A DNA stretch of 64,000 bases from a virus. Below are positions 31,645-39,326 of the stretch, piece by piece; position 1 is the stretch's first letter, and each line of letters opens with the position of its first letter. The position numbers and the translations under genes are program-made. The notes beneath the pieces were generated by a model. The model was not told the DNA's origin. It saw nothing but the letters and a program-made list of their open reading frames with translations, and did not search any database. The stretch covers positions 1-64,000 of the IMG/VR virus record IMGVR_UViG_3300003690_000090, one strand, 5' to 3'.

Positions 31645-31871
31645 CAAGATTGCCGCGTCATTGAGGACCCCCGCAGGCGCAGCCGTGCGTTGGCCTCGGT
31701 GTGCCCTGCCGCGCAGAAGTGGTGCGGGTACGTGCCCTCTTTGACCACGACCAACAGCTCTGCCAGGTACACCCCTTCGTCTTCTTTGACCGTCACGACG
31801 TCCAGGCGGGACAGAAGGTCTTCATCGATTTCGATGGCCGGGATGGTGTTGCTTAGTTCGTTGCGGTTCAT
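31644..31871 (-). CDS. Unknown protein (75 aa)
   Basis: The leader ACAACACGAGG is followed by ATG 31871, and a promoter-like element lies just upstream (31935-31907). The protein has an acidic N-terminal half (EIDEDLLSRLDVVTVKEDEG) and a beta-like segment with a His/Cys group (YPHHFCAAGH) that could bind metal. It opens the leftward operon that contains the helicase and the modification genes. Function unknown. Confidence 0.6.
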   Translation of the reverse strand: MNRNELSNTIPAIEIDEDLLSRLDVVTVKEDEGVYLAELLVVVKEGTYPHHFCAAGHTEANARLRLRGSSMTRQS

Positions 31872-31900
31872 GAGTTGTCCTCGTGTTGTTTGTTGTTGTC

Positions 31901-32032
31901 CTATAGTAAATAGTCGAACCTGATAACGGTGTCAAGCAAGATTACACTACCCACCGAAGCACACCCCACCAGCCAGGCCAGCATGCTGCCTGCCATCGCG
32001 CATTCCACCAAGTCAAAGTCGTATCTGTACAT
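31901..32032 (-). CDS. Small membrane protein (43 aa)
   Basis: GGAGG lies seven bases ahead of ATG 32032, right after the stop of the upstream gene. The product has one hydrophobic segment (about 13-35, MAGSMLAWLVGCASVGSVI) flanked by acidic and aromatic residues (MYRYDFDLVE ... VIRFDYLL). The gene's last part contains the promoter of the next gene, which is unusual but seen in compact phage genomes. Function unknown. Confidence 0.5.
   Translation of the reverse strand: MYRYDFDLVECAMAGSMLAWLVGCASVGSVILLDTVIRFDYLL
31907..31935 (-). promoter_or_regulatory. Promoter of the helicase/modification operon
   Basis: TTGACA (31935-31930) and TATTTA (31912-31907) are 17 bp apart. The spacer holds GTTATCAG, and the downstream leader reads AACAACACGAGG, both shared with the accessory-region promoter family. 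It lies inside the small membrane gene. Confidence 0.55.
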
Positions 32033-32033
32033 G

Positions 32034-32588
32034 TCATTCCTCCGCGCCGAATGGATTCTCGGCCACGGCTTGTATCTCTTTGGATGCCTCCCGGTACCAC
32101 CTGGTCGCACGCACCCCACCGCGCATGTTCCGCTTGGGATACCAGCCGAGATCGCGCAGCGCAGTAGCCACCAGCATCTCCTTCTGCTTGAGCGAGTTCA
32201 CGGCCTGGACAACAGGGTAGTCGCCGACCTCGAGCAGCACATCCCCAACCGTCATGCCAGGAGTTGCCCGGTCCAAGTAGTCATCCACCGCAGCCGTCAG
32301 CCCAGCATCCGGAGTCGCATGGGGCTCGCGCTTTGCCTTGTGCTTGCCAGTGCGCTTCTCGGCTCCCGTCAGCATGCCCAGCCGAATGATGTCCGGGTGC
32401 GCGTTGACCCCATGCTTGTCGTATAGATACAAAACCATCCTCGCCAGGCCAACCTCGGTCATCTCCCGACCCTGCCAATACAGACGAGCTTGGCCCGCGC
32501 TGGTTACTTGGTACGACAACCGACCCGCGAACACTGGGTCTGTCAACACCGCGTTGGATACGTCCCGAATCGTGCTTTTCTCAGTCAA
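32034..32588 (-). CDS. Unknown protein with possible C-terminal winged helix (184 aa)
   Basis: The longest frame begins at 32699, but a strong ribosome site AAGGAGG sits five bases ahead of TTG 32588, which gives MTEKSTIRDV and is my start. The C-terminal third (LKQKEMLVATALRDLGWYPK, then GVRATRWYREA) looks like a winged helix of the kind found in phage replication proteins. A basic stretch (GAEKRTGKHKAKREPH) lies in the middle. It is directly downstream of the iteron-like repeat region, so an origin-binding role is worth considering, but this is inference. Confidence 0.6.
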   Translation of the reverse strand: MTEKSTIRDVSNAVLTDPVFAGRLSYQVTSAGQARLYWQGREMTEVGLARMVLYLYDKHGVNAHPDIIRLGMLTGAEKRTGKHKAKREPHATPDAGLTAAVDDYLDRATPGMTVGDVLLEVGDYPVVQAVNSLKQKEMLVATALRDLGWYPKRNMRGGVRATRWYREASKEIQAVAENPFGAEE

Positions 32589-32640
32589 AACCACCTCCTT
32601 AGGGGGTAGCCATACCTGCTTGTGCCCGACCTGTCTACCT

Positions 32641-33059
32641 TTTGCCACACCTTTGCGTTTTTGGCAGGAATCTGGGGAGGTATGGTAAATCCCACCCAAA
32701 ACCGAGGTAGTTTGCCCCTCAGTGTGCTACGTGGCCCCGTAGTAGTGGGCAAAAGTGGCTCAACGGGGGGCAGTTGTAAGTCCACGCATTCCCTGGTGTT
32801 TTCTGCTATTGTCCCTCCTGCCCTACCTTATTCCCTAAAACAAAGATTACAGAAAGGGGGTAGAGGGGAGAGGGTAGGGAAGAGAGGAAGAAAAGTAGAA
32901 CAGATATCCCTTAAAGGGAATCCGCTGGGCCAGGTAGGGCAAACCGGGTTTTAGGTGGGATAAGTACCCGAGATTGTTAGCGAAAACGCTTGCCCTACCT
33001 CGGAAATGGAGGTGGGGCAAATCTGAAAAGCAGAGGGGCAGGCCAAAAGGTGGGGCAAA
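32641..33059. repeat. Iteron-like repeat cluster in a 480-bp gene-free stretch, candidate origin or control region
   Basis: Between the genes ending at 33071 and starting at 32588 I find no convincing gene. Repeats of GGTRGGGCAAA occur at 32933, 33011 and 33049 on the plus strand and, on the minus strand or degenerate, at 32641, 32711, 32743, 32819 and 32990. An A-rich, possibly easily melted stretch (CCTAAAACAAAGATTACAGAAAG, about 32834-32856) and a perfect inverted repeat TCCCTT-A-AAGGGA (32906-32918) lie among them. This is the layout of an iteron origin or a multi-site operator. No function can be shown from sequence alone. Confidence 0.55.
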
Positions 33060-33070
33060 TCCTGCCTAAA

Positions 33071-33562
33071 TCACTCCTCGGGCTGAGCTGTGTCAAGAGG
33101 TTTAGAACCAGGTGTGAACGGCTTGGGACCGTACTCAATACCGTCGCCAAGATACGGCTCTATGACTCCGTCTGGTCGAAGAAGGATGTACACAACCACA
33201 CCGTCGTGATGACTCCAGTGAGCTGTCAGACGGCATGCCCAATGACGTATGGTCTCGATGCGGTAACGGCCTCGAGCTCGATGACCCACCAGGCTGTAAG
33301 CAATGCGACTCTCGTGCTCACCAATCACCGACGAGAAAGATGGCAAACCACCCGGGCGTCCAGCTGCTTCCTCGCGCTCAATGAACATCATGTACAAACG
33401 AAACAAACACGCCTGCAGTTCGTCTGCCCAGTCAATACCCAGAAGGTGATGCTCAACTGCTCGGTAGAAGGAGGAGAGCTTGGCGTCAGATAAAACGTCG
33501 TCGGCCGCTACAATGGGCAACGCCCGGAGGAGCTCCAACGATGGCTTCGCTCGCTTGACCAT
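33071..33562 (-). CDS. Unknown protein (163 aa)
   Basis: ATG 33562 starts a protein with a helical first half (ELLRALPIVAADDVLSDAKL, FRLYMMFIEREEA) and a beta-rich second half (GVVVYILLRPDGVIEPYLG). No known domain. There is no clear ribosome site; TAGAAT lies just before the start and might serve as a -10 box for a nearly leaderless message. It is bounded upstream by array A of the 18-bp repeat and downstream by the iteron-like region. Confidence 0.6.
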   Translation of the reverse strand: MVKRAKPSLELLRALPIVAADDVLSDAKLSSFYRAVEHHLLGIDWADELQACLFRLYMMFIEREEAAGRPGGLPSFSSVIGEHESRIAYSLVGHRARGRYRIETIRHWACRLTAHWSHHDGVVVYILLRPDGVIEPYLGDGIEYGPKPFTPGSKPLDTAQPEE

Positions 33563-33944
33563 GGTGATATTCTAAGGCCATGGCGGTAAGATTTTCCACT
33601 CTGGCACCTCAACTTTATGACCCTTGGGTGAAGGGTATGGTTAGGGGGAGTGGAGACGGGGGCCTCGCAGCCTGTGGAAATGTACCCCACCTGGCAGTGA
33701 GTAGGTGCGTGGCCGGCATGAGGCGTAAAATCAGTGATTCCAACCAGTTACGGCGCAATTATGCCCTCGCCGGAGGCCTCAACCACGCGATTCAGCATGG
33801 CCCCGTGGAGATACCCCGTGTTCAAATTTTGCGCACGCACCGACGAGGCCGGAAAAGGAGGTAGCCGCTGACGCCTGGCCCCGCGTGTCCCCCAATGGTG
33901 TGTGCCTGGTCCGGTATCAGCTCGGCCACGCCCCACATGGGATG

Positions 33945-34159
33945 GAGTTCTACCCGGGCCGCGCCATGTACGGAATCCGAATCTCGTTCGGACTCACCAC
34001 GAATCTCGTTCGGATTTTGCGGGCGCCGCAAGTGCTACCTGGTGCACCCCCACTGCTACCCGGTCCGAGATCGGGGAGGGGGGAGGGCTACCTGGCCTGC
34101 GCCCTGGGCCTTTGTTGAAGTGCTACCTGGCCCGCTGCGCCAAGTGCTACCCGGCGCGG
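33945..34159 (+). repeat. 18-bp repeat array A (about six degenerate copies)
   Basis: The stretch 33563-34337 has no convincing gene. It holds copies of AAGYGCTACCYGGMCCGC at 33945, 34030, 34051, 34083, 34118 and 34142, all in plus orientation and more diverged than in the arrays to the right. The array lies upstream of the leftward gene at 33071-33562. Further direct repeats are described separately. Confidence 0.75.
33973..34014. repeat. Two direct copies of an inverted repeat
   Basis: CGAATCTCGTTCGGA occurs at 33978-33992 and 34000-34014, 22 bp apart. The first forms the palindrome TCCGAA-TCTCG-TTCGGA. Two copies on two helix turns suggest a cooperative operator. No adjacent regulator gene is visible. 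Confidence 0.65.
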
Positions 34160-34337
34160 AATCAAAGGGGCAGCTCCTGTGTGTGCCAGGCCCGGAAGTC
34201 TTTCGACCAGGCGGTGGAGCCGCCAATCTCGTAGAGCTCAACCAGCTGGCGCCACCCACGGGCTTCCGCCCAGGCTCGAGCAGTACCTGGCGGGCAGAAC
34301 GATGCCGCCCATACCAGGTACATGCTTGTCAGGTCCA

Positions 34338-34658
34338 CTACTTGGCCTCCGGCTTGTGGAACTCAGTGAGCGCATCGCCAAGCGCCTGGCGCAACACTCG
34401 CTTGCATGGAGCGGGGACCAACTCATCGTCGTCGTCCCACATCTCGAGGTACGGAGACTCCGGGAAGTCGTCCTCGCTGCCGACGCAGATGTCGTCGGTG
34501 ATGACGGAGACGGCGTACTGTTCTTGGTTGAGTGGAGGGGGGTCACCCTCTACCCACCAATCTAAGCCGCCAATCTGCGCCTCGCACTTGAGCCCCATGT
34601 CGTGGGCGTTGTCGCATGCTGCGTTCAGGCCGTTGAGAATGAATTCGCTGGGGGTCAT
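34338..34658 (-). CDS. Unknown acidic protein (106 aa)
   Basis: GGAGGTGAAGTC precedes ATG 34658, which overlaps the stop of the gene upstream (ATGA). The product is very acidic (ITDDICVGSEDDFPE, EMWDDDDELVP) with two Cys near the N-terminus. Strongly acidic small phage proteins can mimic DNA or bind host enzymes, but no family is recognised. It is the last gene of the operon that starts at 36050. Confidence 0.6.
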   Translation of the reverse strand: MTPSEFILNGLNAACDNAHDMGLKCEAQIGGLDWWVEGDPPPLNQEQYAVSVITDDICVGSEDDFPESPYLEMWDDDDELVPAPCKRVLRQALGDALTEFHKPEAK

Positions 34659-35080
34659 GACTTCACCTCCGGCACAGCCTTGGCCTTGGCGATCACTGCA
34701 AGCCCGCGTTCTCTAAGTTCTGCAACTCGCTTCGCAAAGGCCTCCCGGTCCTTGTATCTTGGACCGCGCCCCATCCAACCCAGTTCCGTTGTCACTTCCT
34801 TGACGAAGGACATCACCCCCGGCCAGCAGTCGTCGTGTTGTCGGTCGCGCTCATCGTCGTAGACTGGCTTCTCGCAGTCGGCGCAGCGGACCTCTGGGAC
34901 CTCTGGCATCCGCACCCAGCACAGCACCCATCGCTCGTCGACCTCGAGGCCCAAACTCATCACGGAGATCCCGTCCGGCGGTAGCGGCAGTCCCTCGTCT
35001 GCCCCGGTCATGACGTGAACAACCAGGCCGTCGGTGTTCTCGATGTGCTTCATCTCATGCAACTTGATTGTGTCGCTCAT
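34655..35080 (-). CDS. Unknown protein with a partial Cys/His site (141 aa)
   Basis: The start overlaps the upstream stop (ATGA). Residues about 66-78 contain RCADCEKPVYDDE with a CxxC pair, followed by HDDCW, so a single zinc site C-x2-C ... H-x2-C is possible. The C-terminal part is a basic helix (REAFAKRVAELRERGLAV). Unknown function, middle of a four-gene accessory operon. Confidence 0.6.
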   Translation of the reverse strand: MSDTIKLHEMKHIENTDGLVVHVMTGADEGLPLPPDGISVMSLGLEVDERWVLCWVRMPEVPEVRCADCEKPVYDDERDRQHDDCWPGVMSFVKEVTTELGWMGRGPRYKDREAFAKRVAELRERGLAVIAKAKAVPEVKS

Positions 35081-35322
35081 GACGCACCCCCACCACCGTG
35101 CTTGAGGGTTTCCAGTTCGTTCTCAAACCTGTCGTAGAGTCGACAGGCTGTGTCGAGGTGGGTTTGCATGACCTCTTGGACCTCCTTGTCGATGTCGTCC
35201 TCGGGGTCACCGAACATGGTGATGTTGTCCTCCGCTTTCTGGATGTAGTCCTCGAGCATGAAGAGGACGTCTGCGACCTCGTCCGGGACAAAGAACACCA
35301 TGATTTCTTGGTGAGCCATCAT
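35077..35322 (-). CDS. Unknown acidic helical protein (81 aa)
   Basis: The open frame runs back to 35532, but GGAGGTGC and the ATGA overlap fix ATG 35322. The product is acidic and helical (PDEVADVLFMLEDYIQKAED, DIDKEVQEVMQTHLDTACR) and ends in GGGGAS. No domain. It belongs to the operon 36050-34338. Confidence 0.6.
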   Translation of the reverse strand: MMAHQEIMVFFVPDEVADVLFMLEDYIQKAEDNITMFGDPEDDIDKEVQEVMQTHLDTACRLYDRFENELETLKHGGGGAS

Positions 35323-36050
35323 GCACCTCCCTTCGACAGCCATTCGTTGATTTTCCAGGCACCATCCTCGTCGACGCCGTACTCCTCGAGGAGGTCTTCG
35401 CACAGTTTCTCCTCGAGGTTGAAGACGGCGTTGGCGTGTGCATCGCCAGCATAGTTGTCGACAACCAGAAGGGCGACCTGCACCGGCACCGTCATGGTCA
35501 CGAACGCGCCATCCTCGATGAGGGCTTTCCACTTCGCCTTGGTGGCGTCATCCGGGTGCAGCGGGTTGCTGGTGTCGTCCTCCGGATCCTCTGCGTCACA
35601 CTCCTCGGCAAACGCACGGCGCTCGTCCTCAAGTTGCTGGTCGGTGCTGGTGTCGTCCTCCGGAAGAAGCATGTTGATGTGCTCGGGGTCACAGGGTGGC
35701 CTGCCAAGGTAGCCATTGATGGCAGCATCGCACTCATCCTTGGCGGTGGCGTCATCAATCTCGCCCTCGTCCCATCGACCGTGCGCACGGTCAATCGACA
35801 CCCACAGGTCATCGATGGCACCCACGCGCCCCTTGCCGTCGACGAGTGCTTCGATCATCCCAAGCAACCGAGTCGCATCGCCGGGGCGGGGGCCTGGGTC
35901 GTCGCAGTCCGTGGCCGTGAAAAAGTAGTTGTCGTCCAACTCCGTGCGGTGTCGTGCGACCTCCTCTGCAAGGACAACGATGTCCCTGAGTGCCGGCATG
36001 TCGCCCTCTCCGAACTGTCCGTACTGTTGAAGTTTCTTACTGAGTTCCAT
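35319..36050 (-). CDS. Unknown acidic protein, first gene of an accessory operon (243 aa)
   Basis: AGGAGG lies just upstream of ATG 36050 (MELSKKLQQYG), and the repeated promoter-like element at 36067-36101 precedes it; the longer frame to 36095 would run into that element. The protein is acidic, with long Asp/Glu stretches (LLPEDDTSTDQQLEDERRA) and no catalytic motif. It ends KGGA, where the last codons overlap the next ribosome site. Confidence 0.6.
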   Translation of the reverse strand: MELSKKLQQYGQFGEGDMPALRDIVVLAEEVARHRTELDDNYFFTATDCDDPGPRPGDATRLLGMIEALVDGKGRVGAIDDLWVSIDRAHGRWDEGEIDDATAKDECDAAINGYLGRPPCDPEHINMLLPEDDTSTDQQLEDERRAFAEECDAEDPEDDTSNPLHPDDATKAKWKALIEDGAFVTMTVPVQVALLVVDNYAGDAHANAVFNLEEKLCEDLLEEYGVDEDGAWKINEWLSKGGA

Positions 36051-36066
36051 GACATCCTCCTGTGTT

Positions 36067-36101
36067 GTGGTGTCACAGGTAACGTAACCTACCATGACAA
36101 C
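36067..36101 (-). promoter_or_regulatory. Repeated promoter-like element, copy c
   Basis: On the minus strand TTGTCATGG..GGTTACGTTACC..GTGACACCAC is followed by ACACAGGAGG and ATG 36050. The 35 bp match copy d at 38481-38515 with two mismatches. Between it and the gene ending at 36529 lies repeat array B. Confidence 0.65.
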
Positions 36102-36251
36102 ACCCGCAAAAGAAAGATGGGGTCAGGGGGGACACCACGACCTCCCTGACCCCTGGACTCGAGCAGGTCACTACCAACCTGAAGCCCAACAGTAATCCTA
36201 TTGCGTGCCCCAGCCGTGGTCAAGGGTGACACCGCAGCTCGTACCTGGCAG

Positions 36252-36335
36252 AAGCGCTACCTGGCCCGCCCCCGCCTGGGCACGGTCGAGTGCTACCTGG
36301 CCCGCGACCACCAGGCCGAGAGCTACCCGGTCTGT
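36252..36335 (+). repeat. 18-bp repeat array B (three copies)
   Basis: Copies of the AAGYGCTACCYGGMCCGC family start at 36252, 36288 and 36318, all on the plus strand, in the gene-free stretch 36102-36528. The array lies upstream of promoter-like copy c with respect to leftward transcription. The rest of the stretch contains nothing I can name. Confidence 0.75.
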
Positions 36336-36528
36336 GAGCTGTGCTTCAGGCCCGCCACCAGCTGGATGGAGCCGGAACTCTAAGCTCGTGGGCGGACGAC
36401 CAGGCCAGTGTTGATGGATGAAAGAAGTCCGGCACGAACCCGCCCAACCACCCTCCACTTTGTTTAGGCCTGGACGCCCACAAGAGCCGGAGACTGGGCA
36501 GAACCCAGCCCCCGGGTTTGACCTGGTA

Positions 36529-36888
36529 CTACACACCACTGAAGCCTTTGCGCTTGGCGAGGCCCCATGCCTTGTTGATCAGGTCAAGGGTCACATCGGG
36601 ATGGATGGATCCGAGAGGCCGGTCTTCGTCCTCGTCGTCTACCAGTTCAGGTTCGGCACCCGTCAGGTTCTCCCAAGCATTGCATATGGCTTGGTTCGAG
36701 TCGCAGTGATCTCCAGTGGCGCAGTACTTGTCGCCATGCCCTTGTTCCAAGAAGGCGAGGTTCTGCTTGTCAATGAGCAGGAGGGTCTCGGGTTCATTCG
36801 TGAACCACGCCTGCATGACGCTGCGGAACTCTTCCGCCAGCGCCTCTGGTGTCGGGGGAAGAGGGTCAGTAGAGAGTCGGTCGGTCAT
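36529..36888 (-). CDS. Unknown acidic protein (119 aa)
   Basis: GGAGGTGACGTCATGA supplies both the ribosome site and the overlap with the upstream stop at ATG 36888. The product has three cysteines in YCATGDHCDSNQAIC and a stretch of acidic residues (VDDEDEDRP). A metal site is possible but not certain. It is the last gene of the operon starting at 38145. Confidence 0.6.
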   Translation of the reverse strand: MTDRLSTDPLPPTPEALAEEFRSVMQAWFTNEPETLLLIDKQNLAFLEQGHGDKYCATGDHCDSNQAICNAWENLTGAEPELVDDEDEDRPLGSIHPDVTLDLINKAWGLAKRKGFSGV

Positions 36889-37052
36889 GACGTCACCTCC
36901 TCTTCATGCCCAGCGCTGCACTTCGGGCACGCCTCCGCGTGGCACTTCTTGCACAGCATCGTGTCGTCGTCGTCGCCAATCCACTCGGCAGACCAGATGC
37001 TCACGACCTCGCCGCATCGGTTGCAGGGATCCCATTCTTCTGGAAACGTCAT
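36885..37052 (-). CDS. Small zinc-ribbon protein (55 aa)
   Basis: The junction GGAGGTGACGTCATGA sets ATG 37052. CNRC, CKKC and CPKC pairs within 55 residues, plus His, give one or two zinc ribbons. The end reads HEEEVTS, where EVTS is encoded by the junction of the next gene. Likely a nucleic-acid or protein-binding adaptor. Confidence 0.65.
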   Translation of the reverse strand: MTFPEEWDPCNRCGEVVSIWSAEWIGDDDDTMLCKKCHAEACPKCSAGHEEEVTS

Positions 37053-37285
37053 GACGTCACCTCCGCAACGATGTCTTGTGCTTCCCACGCTGCGTCGTCG
37101 AACCCTCGTCCGCCAAGCGGGTCGTCTTCGTGGTCCGTGACGAACTCGTCGGAGTCCGAGTGGTCCTGTCCGTTGTTCAGCCAGTCCTCTGCCTTCGCCT
37201 TGGCCTCCTCCGGGGAGGAAGCCAAGACGGTGACGTCTGCGAACTCAATCTTGGTTCTTACCAGTGGAACTGTGTACTCCCTCAT
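37049..37285 (-). CDS. Unknown acidic protein (78 aa)
   Basis: ATG 37285 is set by the same GGAGGTGACGTCATGA junction. The N-terminal part forms a beta-alpha pattern (YTVPLVRTKIEFADVTVLA, then SSPEEAKAKAEDWLNN), as in small alpha/beta domains with an 'EEAkakAe' helix; the rest is acidic. Unknown function. Confidence 0.6.
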   Translation of the reverse strand: MREYTVPLVRTKIEFADVTVLASSPEEAKAKAEDWLNNGQDHSDSDEFVTDHEDDPLGGRGFDDAAWEAQDIVAEVTS

Positions 37286-38145
37286 GACGTCACCTCCGAC
37301 CACTCGCCGTTGTCGGTCTCTTCATGCGCGGCGTCCTCGGATTCCCAGCACCAACTCATGCCGCCGACGGACCACACGGGCTCGTCGATGCCTTCGATGG
37401 TTTGGGGAAACCAGACCTCGGGCTCGTCCAAGGTCTCGCCATTCACGCACGGGACATGCACGTTGCCTTCATGCCAGTCCATCTCGTTGTCGTAGCCAGC
37501 GTTGCACTGGGTCATCACCGCTTCCATCTGCGCCTTGGTGAAGTAGGGCACGCGCCATCCGTTACACGTCTGGCCAAGGCAGTAGCCTTCGACGGTATAG
37601 TCGAAGAACTCCATGTAGAAGTGCTTGATGGTTGCCTTGTACTTCGGGGTGCTTGGCAGCCTGCCCATGTGGATGTCGACTTGCTCTGGCGTCCACAGTG
37701 GTTGGCGCACGCGGATGGTGATGCCAACCTCATGGTCGGCGTTCTCTCCTGCCTCGTTCAACACCTCCACGTCACAGCGCGAGAGGTACACATGCAACTC
37801 CTCTGGCACAACGCCATTGGTGGTGCGGAACTGTGCCGGCGGGTTGTCGTCGTGCATCCGATTAAGCATTGCGAAGAACTCGCAGAGTTCGACATGCTCG
37901 TCTGCCTCGTCGGGTTGACGATCTGAACCCCAGGGACGAGTCCGGTCAGGGTCAGCGGGGCGAGAGGTGATGCCGTAGTCACCAGACCGTTGGAGTGCGG
38001 CGCTGACGATAGAGGCAAGCACGCCTTCTCGGCTGATGGACCGGCACATTTCTCTGCCGTCACAGTAGCCAGTCCAAATCAGTTCGGGCGGTCGCTGGTC
38101 AGTGCTTCCAGTAGCAAGGTGGTTGGTGAGTTCGTTGATGTCCAT
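37282..38145 (-). CDS. Unknown protein (287 aa), first gene of an accessory operon
   Basis: ATG 38145 (MDINELTNHL) follows the conserved leader GACACCACACACAACATGAGG; the frame open to 38193 includes leader sequence and is not used. The protein is acidic with scattered Cys, and a central alpha/beta region (KYKATIKHFYMEFFDYTVEG, QTCNGWRVPYFTKAQMEAVM). It ends GEWSEVTS at the repeated junction. No domain recognised. Confidence 0.6.
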   Translation of the reverse strand: MDINELTNHLATGSTDQRPPELIWTGYCDGREMCRSISREGVLASIVSAALQRSGDYGITSRPADPDRTRPWGSDRQPDEADEHVELCEFFAMLNRMHDDNPPAQFRTTNGVVPEELHVYLSRCDVEVLNEAGENADHEVGITIRVRQPLWTPEQVDIHMGRLPSTPKYKATIKHFYMEFFDYTVEGYCLGQTCNGWRVPYFTKAQMEAVMTQCNAGYDNEMDWHEGNVHVPCVNGETLDEPEVWFPQTIEGIDEPVWSVGGMSWCWESEDAAHEETDNGEWSEVTS

Positions 38146-38174
38146 GGTGTCCTCATGTTGTGTGTGGTGTCGGC

Positions 38175-38191
38175 GGGGGAAGCCCTCCCCC
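38175..38191. other. Hairpin in the leader of the 38145 operon
   Basis: GGGGGA (38175-38180) and TCCCCC (38186-38191) form a 6-bp stem with a 5-nt loop. It lies 30 bp ahead of the start codon and could act as an mRNA stabiliser or as the terminator of the gene ending at 38224. No U-run. Confidence 0.4.
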
Positions 38192-38223
38192 AAGGGATAA
38201 GTATCACGGTAGGCAACGGCGGG

Positions 38224-38463
38224 CTACCTCCACGACCCGGGGCATGCCTGCTTGGCGGCGAGCACGGAGGCATAGGAATGCTCGACGCAGTTGTCGCGCC
38301 ACACCTCGGCGACCGGCACGATGCGCCCGCTGGTCAGTACGGTGTACCCGGGTAGGGGACACACGCTTTGGTCGGTCACCTCGTCCCACTCGGGGGAGGT
38401 CTCGTAGCACATGGCGCCCCCGACGAGGACGGCAACAGCGTAGGGGAATCTATCGGTAGTCAT
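38224..38463 (-). CDS. Unknown small protein (79 aa)
   Basis: ATG 38463 (MTTDRFPYAVAV) has the leader ACACAACGAGGACAATC and promoter-like copy d upstream. The first 25 residues include a moderately hydrophobic stretch (YAVAVLVGGAMC) that might be a weak signal or membrane segment, followed by several Cys and Trp residues. It is a single-gene cassette with its own promoter and repeat array C. Function unknown. Confidence 0.6.
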   Translation of the reverse strand: MTTDRFPYAVAVLVGGAMCYETSPEWDEVTDQSVCPLPGYTVLTSGRIVPVAEVWRDNCVEHSYASVLAAKQACPGSWR

Positions 38464-38480
38464 GATTGTCCTCGTTGTGT

Positions 38481-38515
38481 GTGGTGTCACAGGTAACGTA
38501 ACCCGCCATGACAAC
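38481..38515 (-). promoter_or_regulatory. Repeated promoter-like element, copy d
   Basis: Almost identical to copy c (33 of 35 bases): TTGTCATGG, CGGGTTACGTTACC, GTGACACCAC on the minus strand, followed by the ACAACGAGG leader of the 38463 gene. Confidence 0.65.
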
Positions 38516-38532
38516 GGCGCAACACAGCGGGG

Positions 38533-38698
38533 CAGCGCTACCCGGTCCGCCGCCCCCTGGGCAGAGCTACATGGACCGCCGCCCGCAAGGCAAGCGCTAC
38601 CCGGCCTGCCACCAGCCGGAGCTCCTGTTGGAGCCGCGCATGAGCTGGGCAAGCGCTACCCGGACCGCTCCCAACTGGGCGAGTACTACCCGGACCGC
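38533..38698 (+). repeat. 18-bp repeat array C (five copies)
   Basis: Copies start at 38533, 38562, 38592, 38651 and 38681, all on the plus strand, in the gene-free stretch 38516-38844 and immediately upstream of promoter-like copy d. After the last copy comes TTACTATCATC, a short motif also seen after array E (41157) and before the methyltransferase gene (42990). Confidence 0.8.
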
Positions 38699-38783
38699 TG
38701 CCCACCGTTGTTACTATCATCCGCCTGGTCAACTCGAACCCGGGCAGTTCCGATCTCGCCGGCCTGGGCTCGAGACGCAAAGA

Positions 38784-38813
38784 AGCCCAGCCGACCTAGT
38801 GGCCGACTGGGCT
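38784..38813. terminator. Hairpin after the 38845 gene
   Basis: AGCCCAG (38784-38790) and CTGGGCT (38807-38813) form a perfect 7-bp stem with a 16-nt loop, preceded by CGCAAAGA. It lies 30 bp past the stop of the leftward gene, so it may end that transcript. There is no long U-run. Confidence 0.4.
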
Positions 38814-38844
38814 CGGGTGCCGGGCTAAGCCCGGGGACACCACC

Positions 38845-39153
38845 CTATGGCTCTGGCATGTTGTGCTCATCGCCGAAGAAGTAGCCCTGATCTGGCGCGT
38901 TCAGCGAGACCTGGTATTCGGTCGGCTTGCCTGCTTTCTCCCAACACGCGACATGGTAGCAGCACACCTCCATCACGTTGGATACCTCCGCGCCATCCAC
39001 GCGCCCATACCCGTCGTACTCGCCTTGGCGGATCGTGCCGTCCTTCTCGATCACGACCACCTGGCGCATCCAATTGTTGATCGGGCTTGTCGCCCATTCA
39101 CTCAGCATGGGGTGCTGGCATGCGTTGCAGTTAGCGCTGAAAAATCCCATCAT
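38845..39153 (-). CDS. Unknown protein with Cys sites (102 aa)
   Basis: GGGGGTGC precedes ATG 39153, which overlaps the upstream stop (ATGA). CNAC near the N-terminus and CCYHVAC in the middle could together bind zinc. The middle (VVVIEKDGTIRQGEYDGYGR) reads like a small beta sheet. It is the last gene of the operon starting at 40072. Confidence 0.6.
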   Translation of the reverse strand: MMGFFSANCNACQHPMLSEWATSPINNWMRQVVVIEKDGTIRQGEYDGYGRVDGAEVSNVMEVCCYHVACWEKAGKPTEYQVSLNAPDQGYFFGDEHNMPEP

Positions 39154-39326
39154 GCACCCCCTTCGGTCTTGTGGGGCGTTGTCTTGGGTGCCTTGTACCA
39201 AAACCGTTCTTCCTTGCACCACGACAGCCCGGTGTAGATAATGATCTGCCCCTCGTTGTCCGTGTCTATCGTTGCAAGGGGCAGCAATTGTGCGAGTGCT
39301 TGTACCAATTGATCCATAGTCATCAT
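39150..39326 (-). CDS. Unknown small protein (58 aa)
   Basis: The frame open to 39497 is a shadow of its neighbour; the real start is ATG 39326, overlapping the upstream stop (ATGA) with GGGGGTGC ahead. It has a helical start (MDQLVQALAQLLPLATI) and a beta-like end with W, C and Y (IIIYTGLSWCKEERFWY), ending KTEGGA. Unknown function. Confidence 0.55.
   Translation of the reverse strand: MMTMDQLVQALAQLLPLATIDTDNEGQIIIYTGLSWCKEERFWYKAPKTTPHKTEGGA

Noticed and set aside
33580-33864. Plus-strand frame of 94 codons in the gap next to array A
   Set aside because: No ribosome site, odd composition, and surrounded by leftward genes. It is possible but unsupported.
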